Assembly (NCBI GenBank): GCA_903884375.1
Contig: CAISER010000010.1
Location: forward strand, 1 to 40,940
DNA length: 40,940 nucleotides
Direction: 5' to 3'
From: Candidatus Collierbacteria bacterium
Lineage (GTDB): Bacteria; Patescibacteriota; Microgenomatia; UBA1400; MFAQ01
Within the stretch, counting starts at the first letter, position 1. Every line of letters begins with the position of its first letter. The position numbers and the translations under genes were made by a program. Below, one piece after another: positions 8,815-17,439 of the stretch. Under the pieces are notes generated by a model. That model made no database searches. It was not told the origin of the DNA and was given only the letters and a program-made list of their open reading frames with translations.

Positions 8815-10491
8815 TTAAAGCAATAGTTGTTTGGCAATGGCAAACCATAGTGGGGCGGCAGTTTCCGATCCCCAAGGAGATGTTTTTGGTTCTCGGAGAG
8901 TCACAAGCATCGTATATTGAGGATTATTGGCTGGAAAAAATCCAATAAAACTTGCAATTGTTTTTTCAGCGTCATAATGACCCTCAATCGGAATTTGGGC
9001 AGTGCCGGTTTTCCCTGCAACTATCACCCCTTGTGGTTTTGCCCATTTTGCTTCACCTTTATCGACTGCTTGAATCATAATTTGCGTTATTTCATTTACT
9101 GCATCCAAAGATAATATCTGTTTGCTCTTACCACTTTCATTTTCAATTATTGTTGGTTTTACATAGTATCCTCCATTGGCAATTGTATTAACTGCTGATA
9201 TCAGCTGGATAGGTGTAACGGCAATACCTTGCCCAAATGAATTTGTAGCTAAGTCAATATCTCCATAATCTTTTACCTCACGTTGAGTGCCCGCAACTTC
9301 TTCTTGCAACTGAATTCCGGTTTTCAGACCAAATCCATATTTTTTTAAATATTCAACAAATTTATCTTTACCTAATTTTCTAGCCACATAAACCATACCC
9401 GTATTATCAGAATTGATGATAGTTTCTGTCATGGTGGTATTGGGATGATATTCTTCGTTCCACGTTTTTATTGAATACTTGCCAATCACTAATGGTCCAG
9501 AACAGATATCGCAATTGGTTTCTGGAGTAACCACTTTTTCATTTAAACCAGCAGCCATTACTAAAACCTTAAATACTGATCCTGGCTCAAATAAATCAGC
9601 AATATTGGGGTTTTTATAGGTAGTATTTGGAAACTGCGAAAAGATACTTGGATCATAGTTTGGATATGAAGCCATCGCTTTTACTTTTCCTGTTTTAGAC
9701 TCAAGAATAATGACATTACCGGCAGAAGCTTGATATTTTTCAATACCCTCTTTGAGCATTTTTTCTGTCAGATACTGAATTTTTTTACTGAGAGTTGATA
9801 TCGTTGGCTTCCCTTCAATGGCATGAAGAAATTGATAATTTCCGATTAGTATTGGATTGCCTTTTGCATCTTGTTCGGTTCTAATTTTGCCACCACGACC
9901 CCGGAGTAAGCGGTCCTGGAAACCTTCTAAACCAAAATACCCTTGTTCTTCACCACTGGCATCCTGACCGACGAATCCTAAAACATGTGCTGACATACTA
10001 GCTTCCGGGTAATAACGAACATATTCGTCTTCAAAACCCAGACCGGCGATGTTTAATTTTTCGATTTTTTCTTTTGCTTCAAGAGTTAAATAATGCTTTA
10101 GAGATACCCAGTTTGAATTAAGAGCCAGACGTCCTTTGAGATAATTTCGAAGTTCTGCCTCATCGGTGGCTTTTGGATCTTTGTCAAAATTTTCGATTAA
10201 ATTTTCGATCAAATCATTGTTCCCTATCGTTAATTGAGGTTTATAAACATATAAATGGTAGAGATTTTTTGTTCCGGCAAGTATATTGCCTTCAAAATCA
10301 AGAATGTTTCCTCTTTTGGCTTCCAAATAAGTGGTCGTCTCGTGTTGTTTGTTGGCTTTGGCTTGGAGTTCTGGTCCGCGAATTATTTGCCAATAAAATA
10401 ACCTTACTAAAATTACAAAACAAAACATAGGAATTAAGGTAATAAGGATTTTGAGACGTTTTTGAATAGGATTCCCCTGAATGTATTGCAT
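8815..10491 (-). CDS. ftsI: penicillin-binding protein, transpeptidase (FtsI/PBP2 class)
   Basis: N-terminal TM; SxxK (EPGSVFKV), SxN (NSDN), KTGT (VAGKTGTAQ). Confidence 0.93.
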   Translation of the reverse strand: MQYIQGNPIQKRLKILITLIPMFCFVILVRLFYWQIIRGPELQAKANKQHETTTYLEAKRGNILDFEGNILAGTKNLYHLYVYKPQLTIGNNDLIENLIENFDKDPKATDEAELRNYLKGRLALNSNWVSLKHYLTLEAKEKIEKLNIAGLGFEDEYVRYYPEASMSAHVLGFVGQDASGEEQGYFGLEGFQDRLLRGRGGKIRTEQDAKGNPILIGNYQFLHAIEGKPTISTLSKKIQYLTEKMLKEGIEKYQASAGNVIILESKTGKVKAMASYPNYDPSIFSQFPNTTYKNPNIADLFEPGSVFKVLVMAAGLNEKVVTPETNCDICSGPLVIGKYSIKTWNEEYHPNTTMTETIINSDNTGMVYVARKLGKDKFVEYLKKYGFGLKTGIQLQEEVAGTQREVKDYGDIDLATNSFGQGIAVTPIQLISAVNTIANGGYYVKPTIIENESGKSKQILSLDAVNEITQIMIQAVDKGEAKWAKPQGVIVAGKTGTAQIPIEGHYDAEKTIASFIGFFPANNPQYTMLVTLREPKTSPWGSETAAPLWFAIAKQLLL

Positions 10492-10494
10492 CGA

Positions 10495-10848
10495 TTATCT
10501 TTGAGCAAAGGTCGGAGGTGTTGGGACAAAAACGATACTTTTTGATCTTATAAAACCGCGACTTTCTGCTAGAGTTTCAATATTTTTTAGTTGTGAAGCT
10601 TCTTCGATCTTAACAGAAATAATCTGATTTTCTTTTTCCAATTTGAGAGTTTTGGTTTCCACTTCGCTTACCACTACGCCTTCTGTGGATAAAGAATTCG
10701 TGCCAACTAGATTGAATGCCGCAAGGCAAATAAATATAACCGCCGTTATCGTAATAGCGGTTTTATAGTTAATTATTTTTTTTAGCAATCCTAAGTTTGG
10801 CACTTCTGGTTCTTGGACTAATTGATAATTCAAATGTCGAAGGTTCAA
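10495..10848 (-). CDS. ftsL: FtsL/DivIC-like single-pass division protein
   Basis: 117 aa, one TM, then short periplasmic coiled-coil-like segment (SEVETKTLKLEKENQIISVKIEEASQ); between rsmH and ftsI. Confidence 0.68.
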   Translation of the reverse strand: MNLRHLNYQLVQEPEVPNLGLLKKIINYKTAITITAVIFICLAAFNLVGTNSLSTEGVVVSEVETKTLKLEKENQIISVKIEEASQLKNIETLAESRGFIRSKSIVFVPTPPTFAQR

Positions 10849-11704
10849 TTGGTTTTTCGTTAATAACGCTTAAATCACCCTTTTTATGTTCATTATTAAT
10901 AAATTCTTTTATTAATTTATCTTCACCTGAATGAAAACTGATGAGACCCATTTGCCCATCTTTTTTTAGTAGTTGTGGAAGTTGGGGCAAGAGAAGATTA
11001 ATATTTTCTCTTTCAAGGTTAACAACCATTCGAAGAGCCATAAAAACTTGAGTTGCCGGATGAATTTTCCCCGATCGGCCTTTTTTGACTTTATAAACCA
11101 AATCAGCTAATTGTTTGGTAGTTTTAATTGGGTTAATGGTTCTTTGTTTGACGATGATACGAGCCAGAGGTTTGGCAAATGGTTCATCGCCAAGAGTAAA
11201 TAATTCGGAGAGCTCACCTTCATTTAAAACGGCTAGAAGGTCCGCAGCTGTAACTCCTTGGTCTTTTGTAAGTCGCATATCCAACGGTTCATCCAAATTA
11301 AAACTAAAGCCTCGGTCAGGAGACAATATTTGAAATTGAGATGGCCCAAGATCAACAATAATGCCATCAACTTTGGGTAGTTGTAATTTTTCAAATGTTT
11401 CACCAACTTTACTAAAATTTTGATGAACAATTATCCAATTAAAATCTTTTGGCGCAGGGATAGTAATATTGTCTGCTTCAAAAATTAAGGGTGAATATTT
11501 ATCTGGGACTAAAGCTATGGCTCTTTTAATAGCTTCAATATCAATATCGAAGGAAATAACACGGCATCCTGCTTCAAGAGCTTCCTCGGTATGTCCACCG
11601 TCCCCTAAGGTGAGGTCTAAGAAAATAAAATCTTTTTGGAAACCAAATATTTTGGATAGTTCACCTTTGAAGGCTGAATAGTGTCTTTCGATTTGATTTT
11701 TCAT
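10769..11704 (-). CDS. rsmH: 16S rRNA (cytosine1402-N4)-methyltransferase RsmH (MraW)
   Basis: FLDLTLGDGGHTEEAL, VDGIIVDLGPSQFQ, DRGFSFNLDEPLDMRL, C-terminal SPRTRSAKLRIA; downstream of mraZ. Confidence 0.96.
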   Translation of the reverse strand: MKNQIERHYSAFKGELSKIFGFQKDFIFLDLTLGDGGHTEEALEAGCRVISFDIDIEAIKRAIALVPDKYSPLIFEADNITIPAPKDFNWIIVHQNFSKVGETFEKLQLPKVDGIIVDLGPSQFQILSPDRGFSFNLDEPLDMRLTKDQGVTAADLLAVLNEGELSELFTLGDEPFAKPLARIIVKQRTINPIKTTKQLADLVYKVKKGRSGKIHPATQVFMALRMVVNLERENINLLLPQLPQLLKKDGQMGLISFHSGEDKLIKEFINNEHKKGDLSVINEKPIEPSTFELSISPRTRSAKLRIAKKNN

Positions 11705-12132
11705 AAATCGATTTCAGCCAATCCTTGGTCGGCTTGGTTAATTGTTTGCGTTATTAAATCAAGGTGCTTGTGATATGCCTCTTGGTCCCAGATTTCAATT
11801 CTGGTAAGGGTTCCGGCGATTACCACTTGTTTTTTTATATTGACTTGAGTCCTTAGATGTTCGGGTATTAGAGTCCGTCCCTGACTGTCTAGATTCAATT
11901 CCACGGCTGATTGAACTAGGATACGCGTTAAGTTCCGCGCTCCGGGATTGGTTAGCGATAGTGAGGCCAACTTTTCGGAAAGCTTCTGCCAGTATGATTT
12001 GGGGAAAAGAAATAGGCAGCCATCGAGTCCCCAAGTGATGACGCCACCTGACCCGAGTTCGGTTCGAAAGGATTGAGGAATGGCTAATCTCCCCTTGGCT
12101 TCCAGATTGTGGTAGTAGCGTCCAGTAAACAT
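11701..12132 (-). CDS. mraZ: transcriptional regulator MraZ
   Basis: Two AbrB-like repeats: NLEAKGRLAIPQSFR and NLDSQGRTLIPEHLR; first gene of the dcw cluster. Confidence 0.97.
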   Translation of the reverse strand: MFTGRYYHNLEAKGRLAIPQSFRTELGSGGVITWGLDGCLFLFPKSYWQKLSEKLASLSLTNPGARNLTRILVQSAVELNLDSQGRTLIPEHLRTQVNIKKQVVIAGTLTRIEIWDQEAYHKHLDLITQTINQADQGLAEIDL

Positions 12133-12174
12133 AATTCATATTGGTAGGTTCGATAATGGTGTCTATAGGATACT

Positions 12175-12194
12175 TCACCACTCATCACCACTTT
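12175..12194 (-). promoter_or_regulatory. putative MraZ-binding direct repeats upstream of mraZ
   Basis: On the minus strand AAAGTGGTGA-TGAGTGGTGA: two 10-nt-period repeats sharing GTGGTGA, located just downstream of the -10 hexamer. Confidence 0.7.
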
Positions 12195-12196
12195 CC

Positions 12197-12225
12197 AGTA
12201 TGCTACATAATATATATGATGTCAA
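12197..12225 (-). promoter_or_regulatory. sigma70-type promoter of the dcw cluster
   Basis: Minus strand: TTGACA (12220-12225), 17-bp spacer TCATATATATTATGTAG, CATACT (12197-12202), about 60 nt before the mraZ ATG. Confidence 0.72.
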
Positions 12226-12276
12226 GGGGTGTGTAAAGGGGGTGTGAAAATAGCAAAATCGAGAACTACAGACGAC

Positions 12277-12298
12277 AAAAAACACCCCTAAGAGGGGT
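12277..12298 (-). terminator. intrinsic terminator after the 12319-13170 gene
   Basis: Minus strand ACCCCT-CTT-AGGGGT perfect 6-bp stem followed by GTTTTTT. Confidence 0.78.
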
Positions 12299-12318
12299 TA
12301 GAAAATTTTATTTATATA

Positions 12319-13170
12319 TTATTTGTAGAGAACAATTGGTCCGAGAAGATATAGATTAAGAGATTCTTTAGAACCTTTTTCGTCATCGCGGGTAATTTCC
12401 GCTTTCATTGACCACGGTTTGTTGTTTATTGCTATCGTAAGGACACCTTCTTTTTCTGCGTATTTAAGAGGTTGGTAGTTTTGGCCATCGTAGATCTCAA
12501 CTCCAGTAACACCGGCTTGATTAATTGAAAGAGATCCAACGATACTTTTATCCCCTACCGAAGATATAACGATTGGATAAAGTAATATTTCTTTATTTAC
12601 CGCTTTAGGTAGTCCAAAAGAATTGAGAAGAATTAAGTTTTCATTAGTAGTGGCTTTTGATGGAGTAAAGATTACTTTTCCATCTGGTAGATTATTTTGA
12701 CCGGTGATAAAAACAAAATCACCTTTAAGAACGTGGGTCACCTTTTGATCCGCAAAATTTAGTTTTAATTTTAAGGCTCCTGATTTTAAATCTTTATCGA
12801 AAGAACATTTCCCTCCCGTAGAACAACTACCAAGAATAATTGCTTTGATATATGGATTTGATATCGGGGTTTCCAAGGTTGCCCTAGCGCCTTTTAATAA
12901 GTCTCCCGATAGGTATTCGATGTCAAGAGTGGCGGCTAAAGCCTTGTTGGCGTTTATCGTAACAAAGGTAAAAAGTTTATTAGTGGAGTGAGGGACAAGA
13001 ACAGTAAATGGTCTTTCAGAAAGTGGGAGTTCGTTTACCAATAATTTGGTGCCAACTGCGATTTCTGAAGATGTTTCCGTGGCTTTTTTTGATTTATTCA
13101 AGATGAGAAATAAAGCCACTACCAGAACAAGGATAGAAAAAATAATAGCAATTAAACTTTTTGTTTTCAT
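12319..13170 (-). CDS. membrane-anchored extracytoplasmic hypothetical protein (283 aa)
   Basis: N-terminal signal anchor (LIAIIFSILVLVVALFLIL) then a soluble beta-rich-looking region; no family recognised. Confidence 0.7.
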   Translation of the reverse strand: MKTKSLIAIIFSILVLVVALFLILNKSKKATETSSEIAVGTKLLVNELPLSERPFTVLVPHSTNKLFTFVTINANKALAATLDIEYLSGDLLKGARATLETPISNPYIKAIILGSCSTGGKCSFDKDLKSGALKLKLNFADQKVTHVLKGDFVFITGQNNLPDGKVIFTPSKATTNENLILLNSFGLPKAVNKEILLYPIVISSVGDKSIVGSLSINQAGVTGVEIYDGQNYQPLKYAEKEGVLTIAINNKPWSMKAEITRDDEKGSKESLNLYLLGPIVLYK

Positions 13171-13217
13171 AGTATTTTAATCATTATCGCAATACAAACA
13201 CCTTGCCGTCAAGTTGG

Positions 13218-13757
13218 CTATTTAATTAATGGACCAATTAATTTTTTACTCATGATTGACTCAAAGTAAGTAGTTAGTTTGCTTGTTTCCGGAAACTTTG
13301 GTAGTGAATATCCAAGATGACGAAGTAAAAATAAGCCGAATTTTCTGCCTAATTTATTTGTCTCTTTTGGAGAGGTAGATTTTTCTATCGCTTCAAGAAA
13401 AGTTTTTGTTGAAAGAAATATTTCCTTATCTTCTACTTCTACGGGAAGGGTATTGAGTAAGATTTCGATAATGGTGAGACATAAACCTACTTTGGTGAAG
13501 TCCTTTTTGATTCCTGGATAATAGGCAATCGATTCTACTTGTTCTAAAAAACGGGGGTGCTCCCCTCTCCCTGTTTGGAATTTTACTAAATTGAACAAAT
13601 CAAGGTGAGGAGATTTTTTTGAGGTAATCCGTCTTGCTCCACGGGCAATGAAATCTTGTAAACCATGATTTTCGGTAATTATGGAAATAAATTTATCTGC
13701 TTCACCAGAGTCTACTGATCTGATAACAATCCCCGTGTCGGAAAATGATGATCTCAT
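13218..13757 (-). CDS. recO: DNA repair protein RecO (short form)
   Basis: RecO N-terminal OB-fold pattern: DTGIVIRSVDSGEADKFISIITENHGLQDFIARGARR...LDLFNLVKFQTGRG; 179 aa. Confidence 0.85.
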   Translation of the reverse strand: MRSSFSDTGIVIRSVDSGEADKFISIITENHGLQDFIARGARRITSKKSPHLDLFNLVKFQTGRGEHPRFLEQVESIAYYPGIKKDFTKVGLCLTIIEILLNTLPVEVEDKEIFLSTKTFLEAIEKSTSPKETNKLGRKFGLFLLRHLGYSLPKFPETSKLTTYFESIMSKKLIGPLIK

Positions 13758-13768
13758 TTCTTATTTTC

Positions 13769-15691
13769 TTAGTTTAGAATCAATTCTTTGTCTTGATCAA
13801 GCTCAACAATTGTTTCATTTCCATTAAGAATAATGGTGTGTTTGATGGTTGGCGTACCCGGTTGTTTTTGAATCATGAGCTTGTAGGTAGACAAATCTAA
13901 CGAGGGTAGTGTGTATTTAAAAACAATTTTACTTGAACTCTGAGGACGCATTGTAAAGAAAGCTTCAAAAACGGTTTTATCTAGATCTTCGACAACAGTT
14001 TCCTTAACTTCTGAACCTACTACCGAGATTAAAGTACTGCCTTTGGGAACCAATAGGCGAATGTAATCTCTGTAAGTGCCATTTAGACAGAGCTGACCTG
14101 CTTCTAGATTACAATTGCTGCCTTTGTATGGATTGTTGTAGCTAATACTAACTGTTTTGGTAACAACTCCGTTTGTTGTCTCGATTTCTTGTTCGACTTC
14201 TCGAGTGATAAACATATCGGTTTTGGCGCCTCCAAGATTGGCGTCATTTACGTGCAGGTAATCAAAGGCAGTTGGTGTAATTCGACCGGCAGCGTTGAAA
14301 TCCTCGGCAACTTGTTGAGTTTTGTCTTCGAAGAAATAGAATAATAAATGCTTTTGCTTGATTGATTCCAGAGCGACATTCAATAATTTTGGCCAGAGAT
14401 GTTTCGGACTGCCCATAGCATTGGCCATCATCGAATGCATAAGTGGTCCGAGAACAGCTTTTCTTCCAGCTTTTATCGTACTGGAAGGTCTGTCGGCAAT
14501 CTCTTCTAGGGCATAGACAACTTGTGGACAATCACAACGAGCATCAATATTGGCACTGAAGTTACCCCATCCGCCAACTCCAATCGGTCCGATGACTTTT
14601 AATATCTCAACTGGGAGTTGTGTATCTATCGCAATAATGCCATCAGGTCGAATCATGCCTGGAATATCATTGTAGTATTTAGAGAAGGTGTCCATGGACA
14701 CCTTAAAGTCTGGAGACATATTGGAATTTCTTAAGTTAAGATATGTCTCGTTAAGATATTTTTTAATGGCGTCGGGAGCCGGAACTTTTTTATTAAAACG
14801 GGCGTCAAGATCATAGATATCGTATGAACTGAGAAGCTCGATCTTTCCTTTAGTAACTTTCATGAATGCATAAGCAGTCATAAAACCTCCTGTCGGGCGT
14901 AACTCGGCGTCATTTTGGAAAAGAATCATATATGTTTTAGCGTTGGGATTCCCAAGCAAATCTGGTAAAAGTTTAATTAAGGGTTTAGCTTGTGTTAATA
15001 GTTGTGCCGATTCCGAAACGGTTGACTTGATGGATGTAATTTTGCTACGAATATTTTTTCCGGCAATTTTTTCCGGATACCGACTATCTTTAATCATATT
15101 TAGTTCTTTTTGAGCCTCGGCCATCTCCGAACCGATTTTATCCAAATCAGGACTTATCTTGTCCAGTGTTTGTGCCATATAAACGATTCTGTCTTCGATT
15201 GATTGTATTTTTGGTGTTTGACCAGATGGAGTTGCTTCAGCAGTTTTAAAACCAAGTAAATCGGCATAAGGAGAAACGGAAACTATTAATGAATCCAGTG
15301 CTTTTACTAATGACTTCCCGGCGTTGAGTGCGTGTTGGCCATCTTTGGTGTAGTTACCAATAATTGGGATGATACTTATCCATCTAATTTTTTGGTATGA
15401 AGAATCAAGGTTATTAAGTTGTTCTTCAAGCGTTTTGGCCTCTGTTTTAGCGGTGGCTAAATCCTGACTTTGAAAAGCAGTCGATAGTTTTGATCCGGTA
15501 TCTTGAAGAGAACTAATTGAAGGCATAAATGACTTGGCCGTAAAATAACCGTAGATACTGATGATGAGTAATAAGCCAAGAATAGCAGCTACGAGAATTA
15601 GAGCAGCACGAATTTTTATTTTTTTCATCTTTGGTTTTTCTACAATAATTTTGTTTTCAACAATATCGACAGGAGAAGCATTATTATCCAT
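13769..15691 (-). CDS. DUF4012-family membrane-anchored protein
   Basis: N-terminal TM; KTYMILFQNDAELRPTGGFMTAYAF and GPIGVGG...CPQVVYALEE resemble DUF4012 as I recall it. Confidence 0.8.
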   Translation of the reverse strand: MDNNASPVDIVENKIIVEKPKMKKIKIRAALILVAAILGLLLIISIYGYFTAKSFMPSISSLQDTGSKLSTAFQSQDLATAKTEAKTLEEQLNNLDSSYQKIRWISIIPIIGNYTKDGQHALNAGKSLVKALDSLIVSVSPYADLLGFKTAEATPSGQTPKIQSIEDRIVYMAQTLDKISPDLDKIGSEMAEAQKELNMIKDSRYPEKIAGKNIRSKITSIKSTVSESAQLLTQAKPLIKLLPDLLGNPNAKTYMILFQNDAELRPTGGFMTAYAFMKVTKGKIELLSSYDIYDLDARFNKKVPAPDAIKKYLNETYLNLRNSNMSPDFKVSMDTFSKYYNDIPGMIRPDGIIAIDTQLPVEILKVIGPIGVGGWGNFSANIDARCDCPQVVYALEEIADRPSSTIKAGRKAVLGPLMHSMMANAMGSPKHLWPKLLNVALESIKQKHLLFYFFEDKTQQVAEDFNAAGRITPTAFDYLHVNDANLGGAKTDMFITREVEQEIETTNGVVTKTVSISYNNPYKGSNCNLEAGQLCLNGTYRDYIRLLVPKGSTLISVVGSEVKETVVEDLDKTVFEAFFTMRPQSSSKIVFKYTLPSLDLSTYKLMIQKQPGTPTIKHTIILNGNETIVELDQDKELILN

Positions 15692-15710
15692 AGGAACGTC
15701 TATTTATTGA

Positions 15711-16361
15711 TTACCACTTACTTATCATAGCAAATGGCGTTTTAAACAAGATATAGATGTCGTAAATAATGGAACGTCTTTTGGCATAATCGGCATCAAT
15801 AGCTACTCTTTGGTTCCAGGGAATTTCATTTCTACCGGAGACCTGCCACGGACCGGTAAGCCCTGGTTTGGCAGAGAGACTTTGCTTTATAAGAATTTCC
15901 ACGTTATCGCCATATCGTTTTTTGGCGTCTTCCAATTCCGGTTCTACATAAGCTCGTGGGCCAACCAAACTCATTTCACCAGAAAAAATATTAAAGACTT
16001 GGGGCATTTCATCCATACTGGTTTGACGGAGAATTTTGCCTAGTTTGGTGATACGAGGATCTTCATTTAGTTCGAGTTTCCAGCCATTCCGTTTGTATTT
16101 TTCAAAAAGGTCAGGATTGGCTTTCCAAAACTCAACAGCGTGAACAGCTTTGCCGTTTATTTCAAACATTTTCATTGAACGAAATTTAAACATTTTAAAA
16201 ATTTTGCCTTTTTTACCGACACGCTCCGGTTTGTAAAGAATCGGTCCCTGAGAGTCAAGTTTGATTAAAATGGGGATAATTATCCAAATAGGAACAAAGA
16301 GAACGGCAAGAATGGAGGCTCCTAGGATATCAATAATTCTTTTAATAAAATCGTAAAACAT
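15711..16361 (-). CDS. undecaprenyl-phosphate sugar phosphotransferase (bacterial sugar transferase family)
   Basis: KRIIDILGA, QGPILYKPERVGKKGKIFKMFKFRSM, TKLGKILRQTSMDEMPQVFNIFSGEMSLVGPRAY, KPGLTGPWQVSGRN. Confidence 0.95.
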   Translation of the reverse strand: MFYDFIKRIIDILGASILAVLFVPIWIIIPILIKLDSQGPILYKPERVGKKGKIFKMFKFRSMKMFEINGKAVHAVEFWKANPDLFEKYKRNGWKLELNEDPRITKLGKILRQTSMDEMPQVFNIFSGEMSLVGPRAYVEPELEDAKKRYGDNVEILIKQSLSAKPGLTGPWQVSGRNEIPWNQRVAIDADYAKRRSIIYDIYILFKTPFAMISKW

Positions 16362-16413
16362 AAAATTATTTTTTTTAAATTAGAATTGGTTGGTTGAGTG
16401 ATATATTAAGTCT

Positions 16414-17439
16414 ATGATACCAGTAATAATTTGCGGAGGTGTAGGAACAAAGATGTGGCCACTTTCTTCCCCACGATTACCAAAACACTTTTTACCCCTT
16501 GTAAAGGGTAAATCACTTTTTGAGCTAAACTGGGAAACATTAAGAAAAAGATTCCAACCATCAGAAATTTATTTGCAAACAAATGCAGAACAAGCAGAAA
16601 TTGCCAAAAAATTAGTTCCTGAGATCGTAACCGATAACGTCTTTATTGAGCCAGAAGCAAGGAATCAGGGCCCGGCAACCGGATTGGCTGCTGCCCTACT
16701 AATAAAGAAAGGTATGGGTGATGAACCTTTTTTCCTTATTCAAGTAGATAACCTGCGTGTTCCTGGAGAAAATATTTTTAAGATGATGGATCTTGCTGAA
16801 AAACTTGGAAAGGAAACTCATAAGTACATCACCGGAGGGTTTTTGCCCGACCGTGTTATCAAAGGAGTTGATTTTCTTCTTAAGGGAGAGTTTCAATCTG
16901 AACTGGAGGGAGTAAAAATCTTCAAAGTGGCTGAGTATCTTGACCGTAACGAAGAAAATAAAATTAATGATAATTTAACTTCAGGTAAACTCTTGGTTCA
17001 TGCCAATCACACTTGCATGACACCTAACGATTTGCTGAAGATGTATGAAGAATATCGTCCTGACTGGTACAAACCATTAAGATTGATTGCAGATGGTGGT
17101 GATGTGGTAAGCGAGTTTACCAAAATGCCCAAAGGAGCAATTGAAGAAATTACCAAACAAGTTCACGCCAAGGGCAATTCACTAGTTATCGAACTACCTT
17201 TTGAATGGACTGATTTTGGAACATGGGAAAGTTTAGAAAAATACTACAAAACCAATAATATTGAGGCAAAAAAAGGTGAGGTCACCGAGATTGAAGCCAA
17301 AGATAATTTTTGTATGAGTGATAATAAAAAGAAAATCGCCATCATCGGTGTTAATAACTTAATCGTGGTTGAAGGCGATGATGGAATACTAATTTGCCGA
17401 AAAGATCTTAGTGGTCGTGTGGGCGAGGTAGTCAGTTAA
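16414..17439 (+). CDS. manC: mannose-1-phosphate guanylyltransferase
   Basis: IPVIICGGVGTKMWPLSSPRLPKHFLPL, FIEPEARNQGPATGLAAAL, FEWTDFGTWESL. Symbol by family, monofunctional short form. Confidence 0.88.
   Translation: MIPVIICGGVGTKMWPLSSPRLPKHFLPLVKGKSLFELNWETLRKRFQPSEIYLQTNAEQAEIAKKLVPEIVTDNVFIEPEARNQGPATGLAAALLIKKGMGDEPFFLIQVDNLRVPGENIFKMMDLAEKLGKETHKYITGGFLPDRVIKGVDFLLKGEFQSELEGVKIFKVAEYLDRNEENKINDNLTSGKLLVHANHTCMTPNDLLKMYEEYRPDWYKPLRLIADGGDVVSEFTKMPKGAIEEITKQVHAKGNSLVIELPFEWTDFGTWESLEKYYKTNNIEAKKGEVTEIEAKDNFCMSDNKKKIAIIGVNNLIVVEGDDGILICRKDLSGRVGEVVS

Noticed and set aside
11795-12181. 128-aa ORF overlapping mraZ in another frame
   Set aside because: Covers the mraZ leader and gene out of frame, Ser/Arg-rich; mraZ itself is unambiguous.
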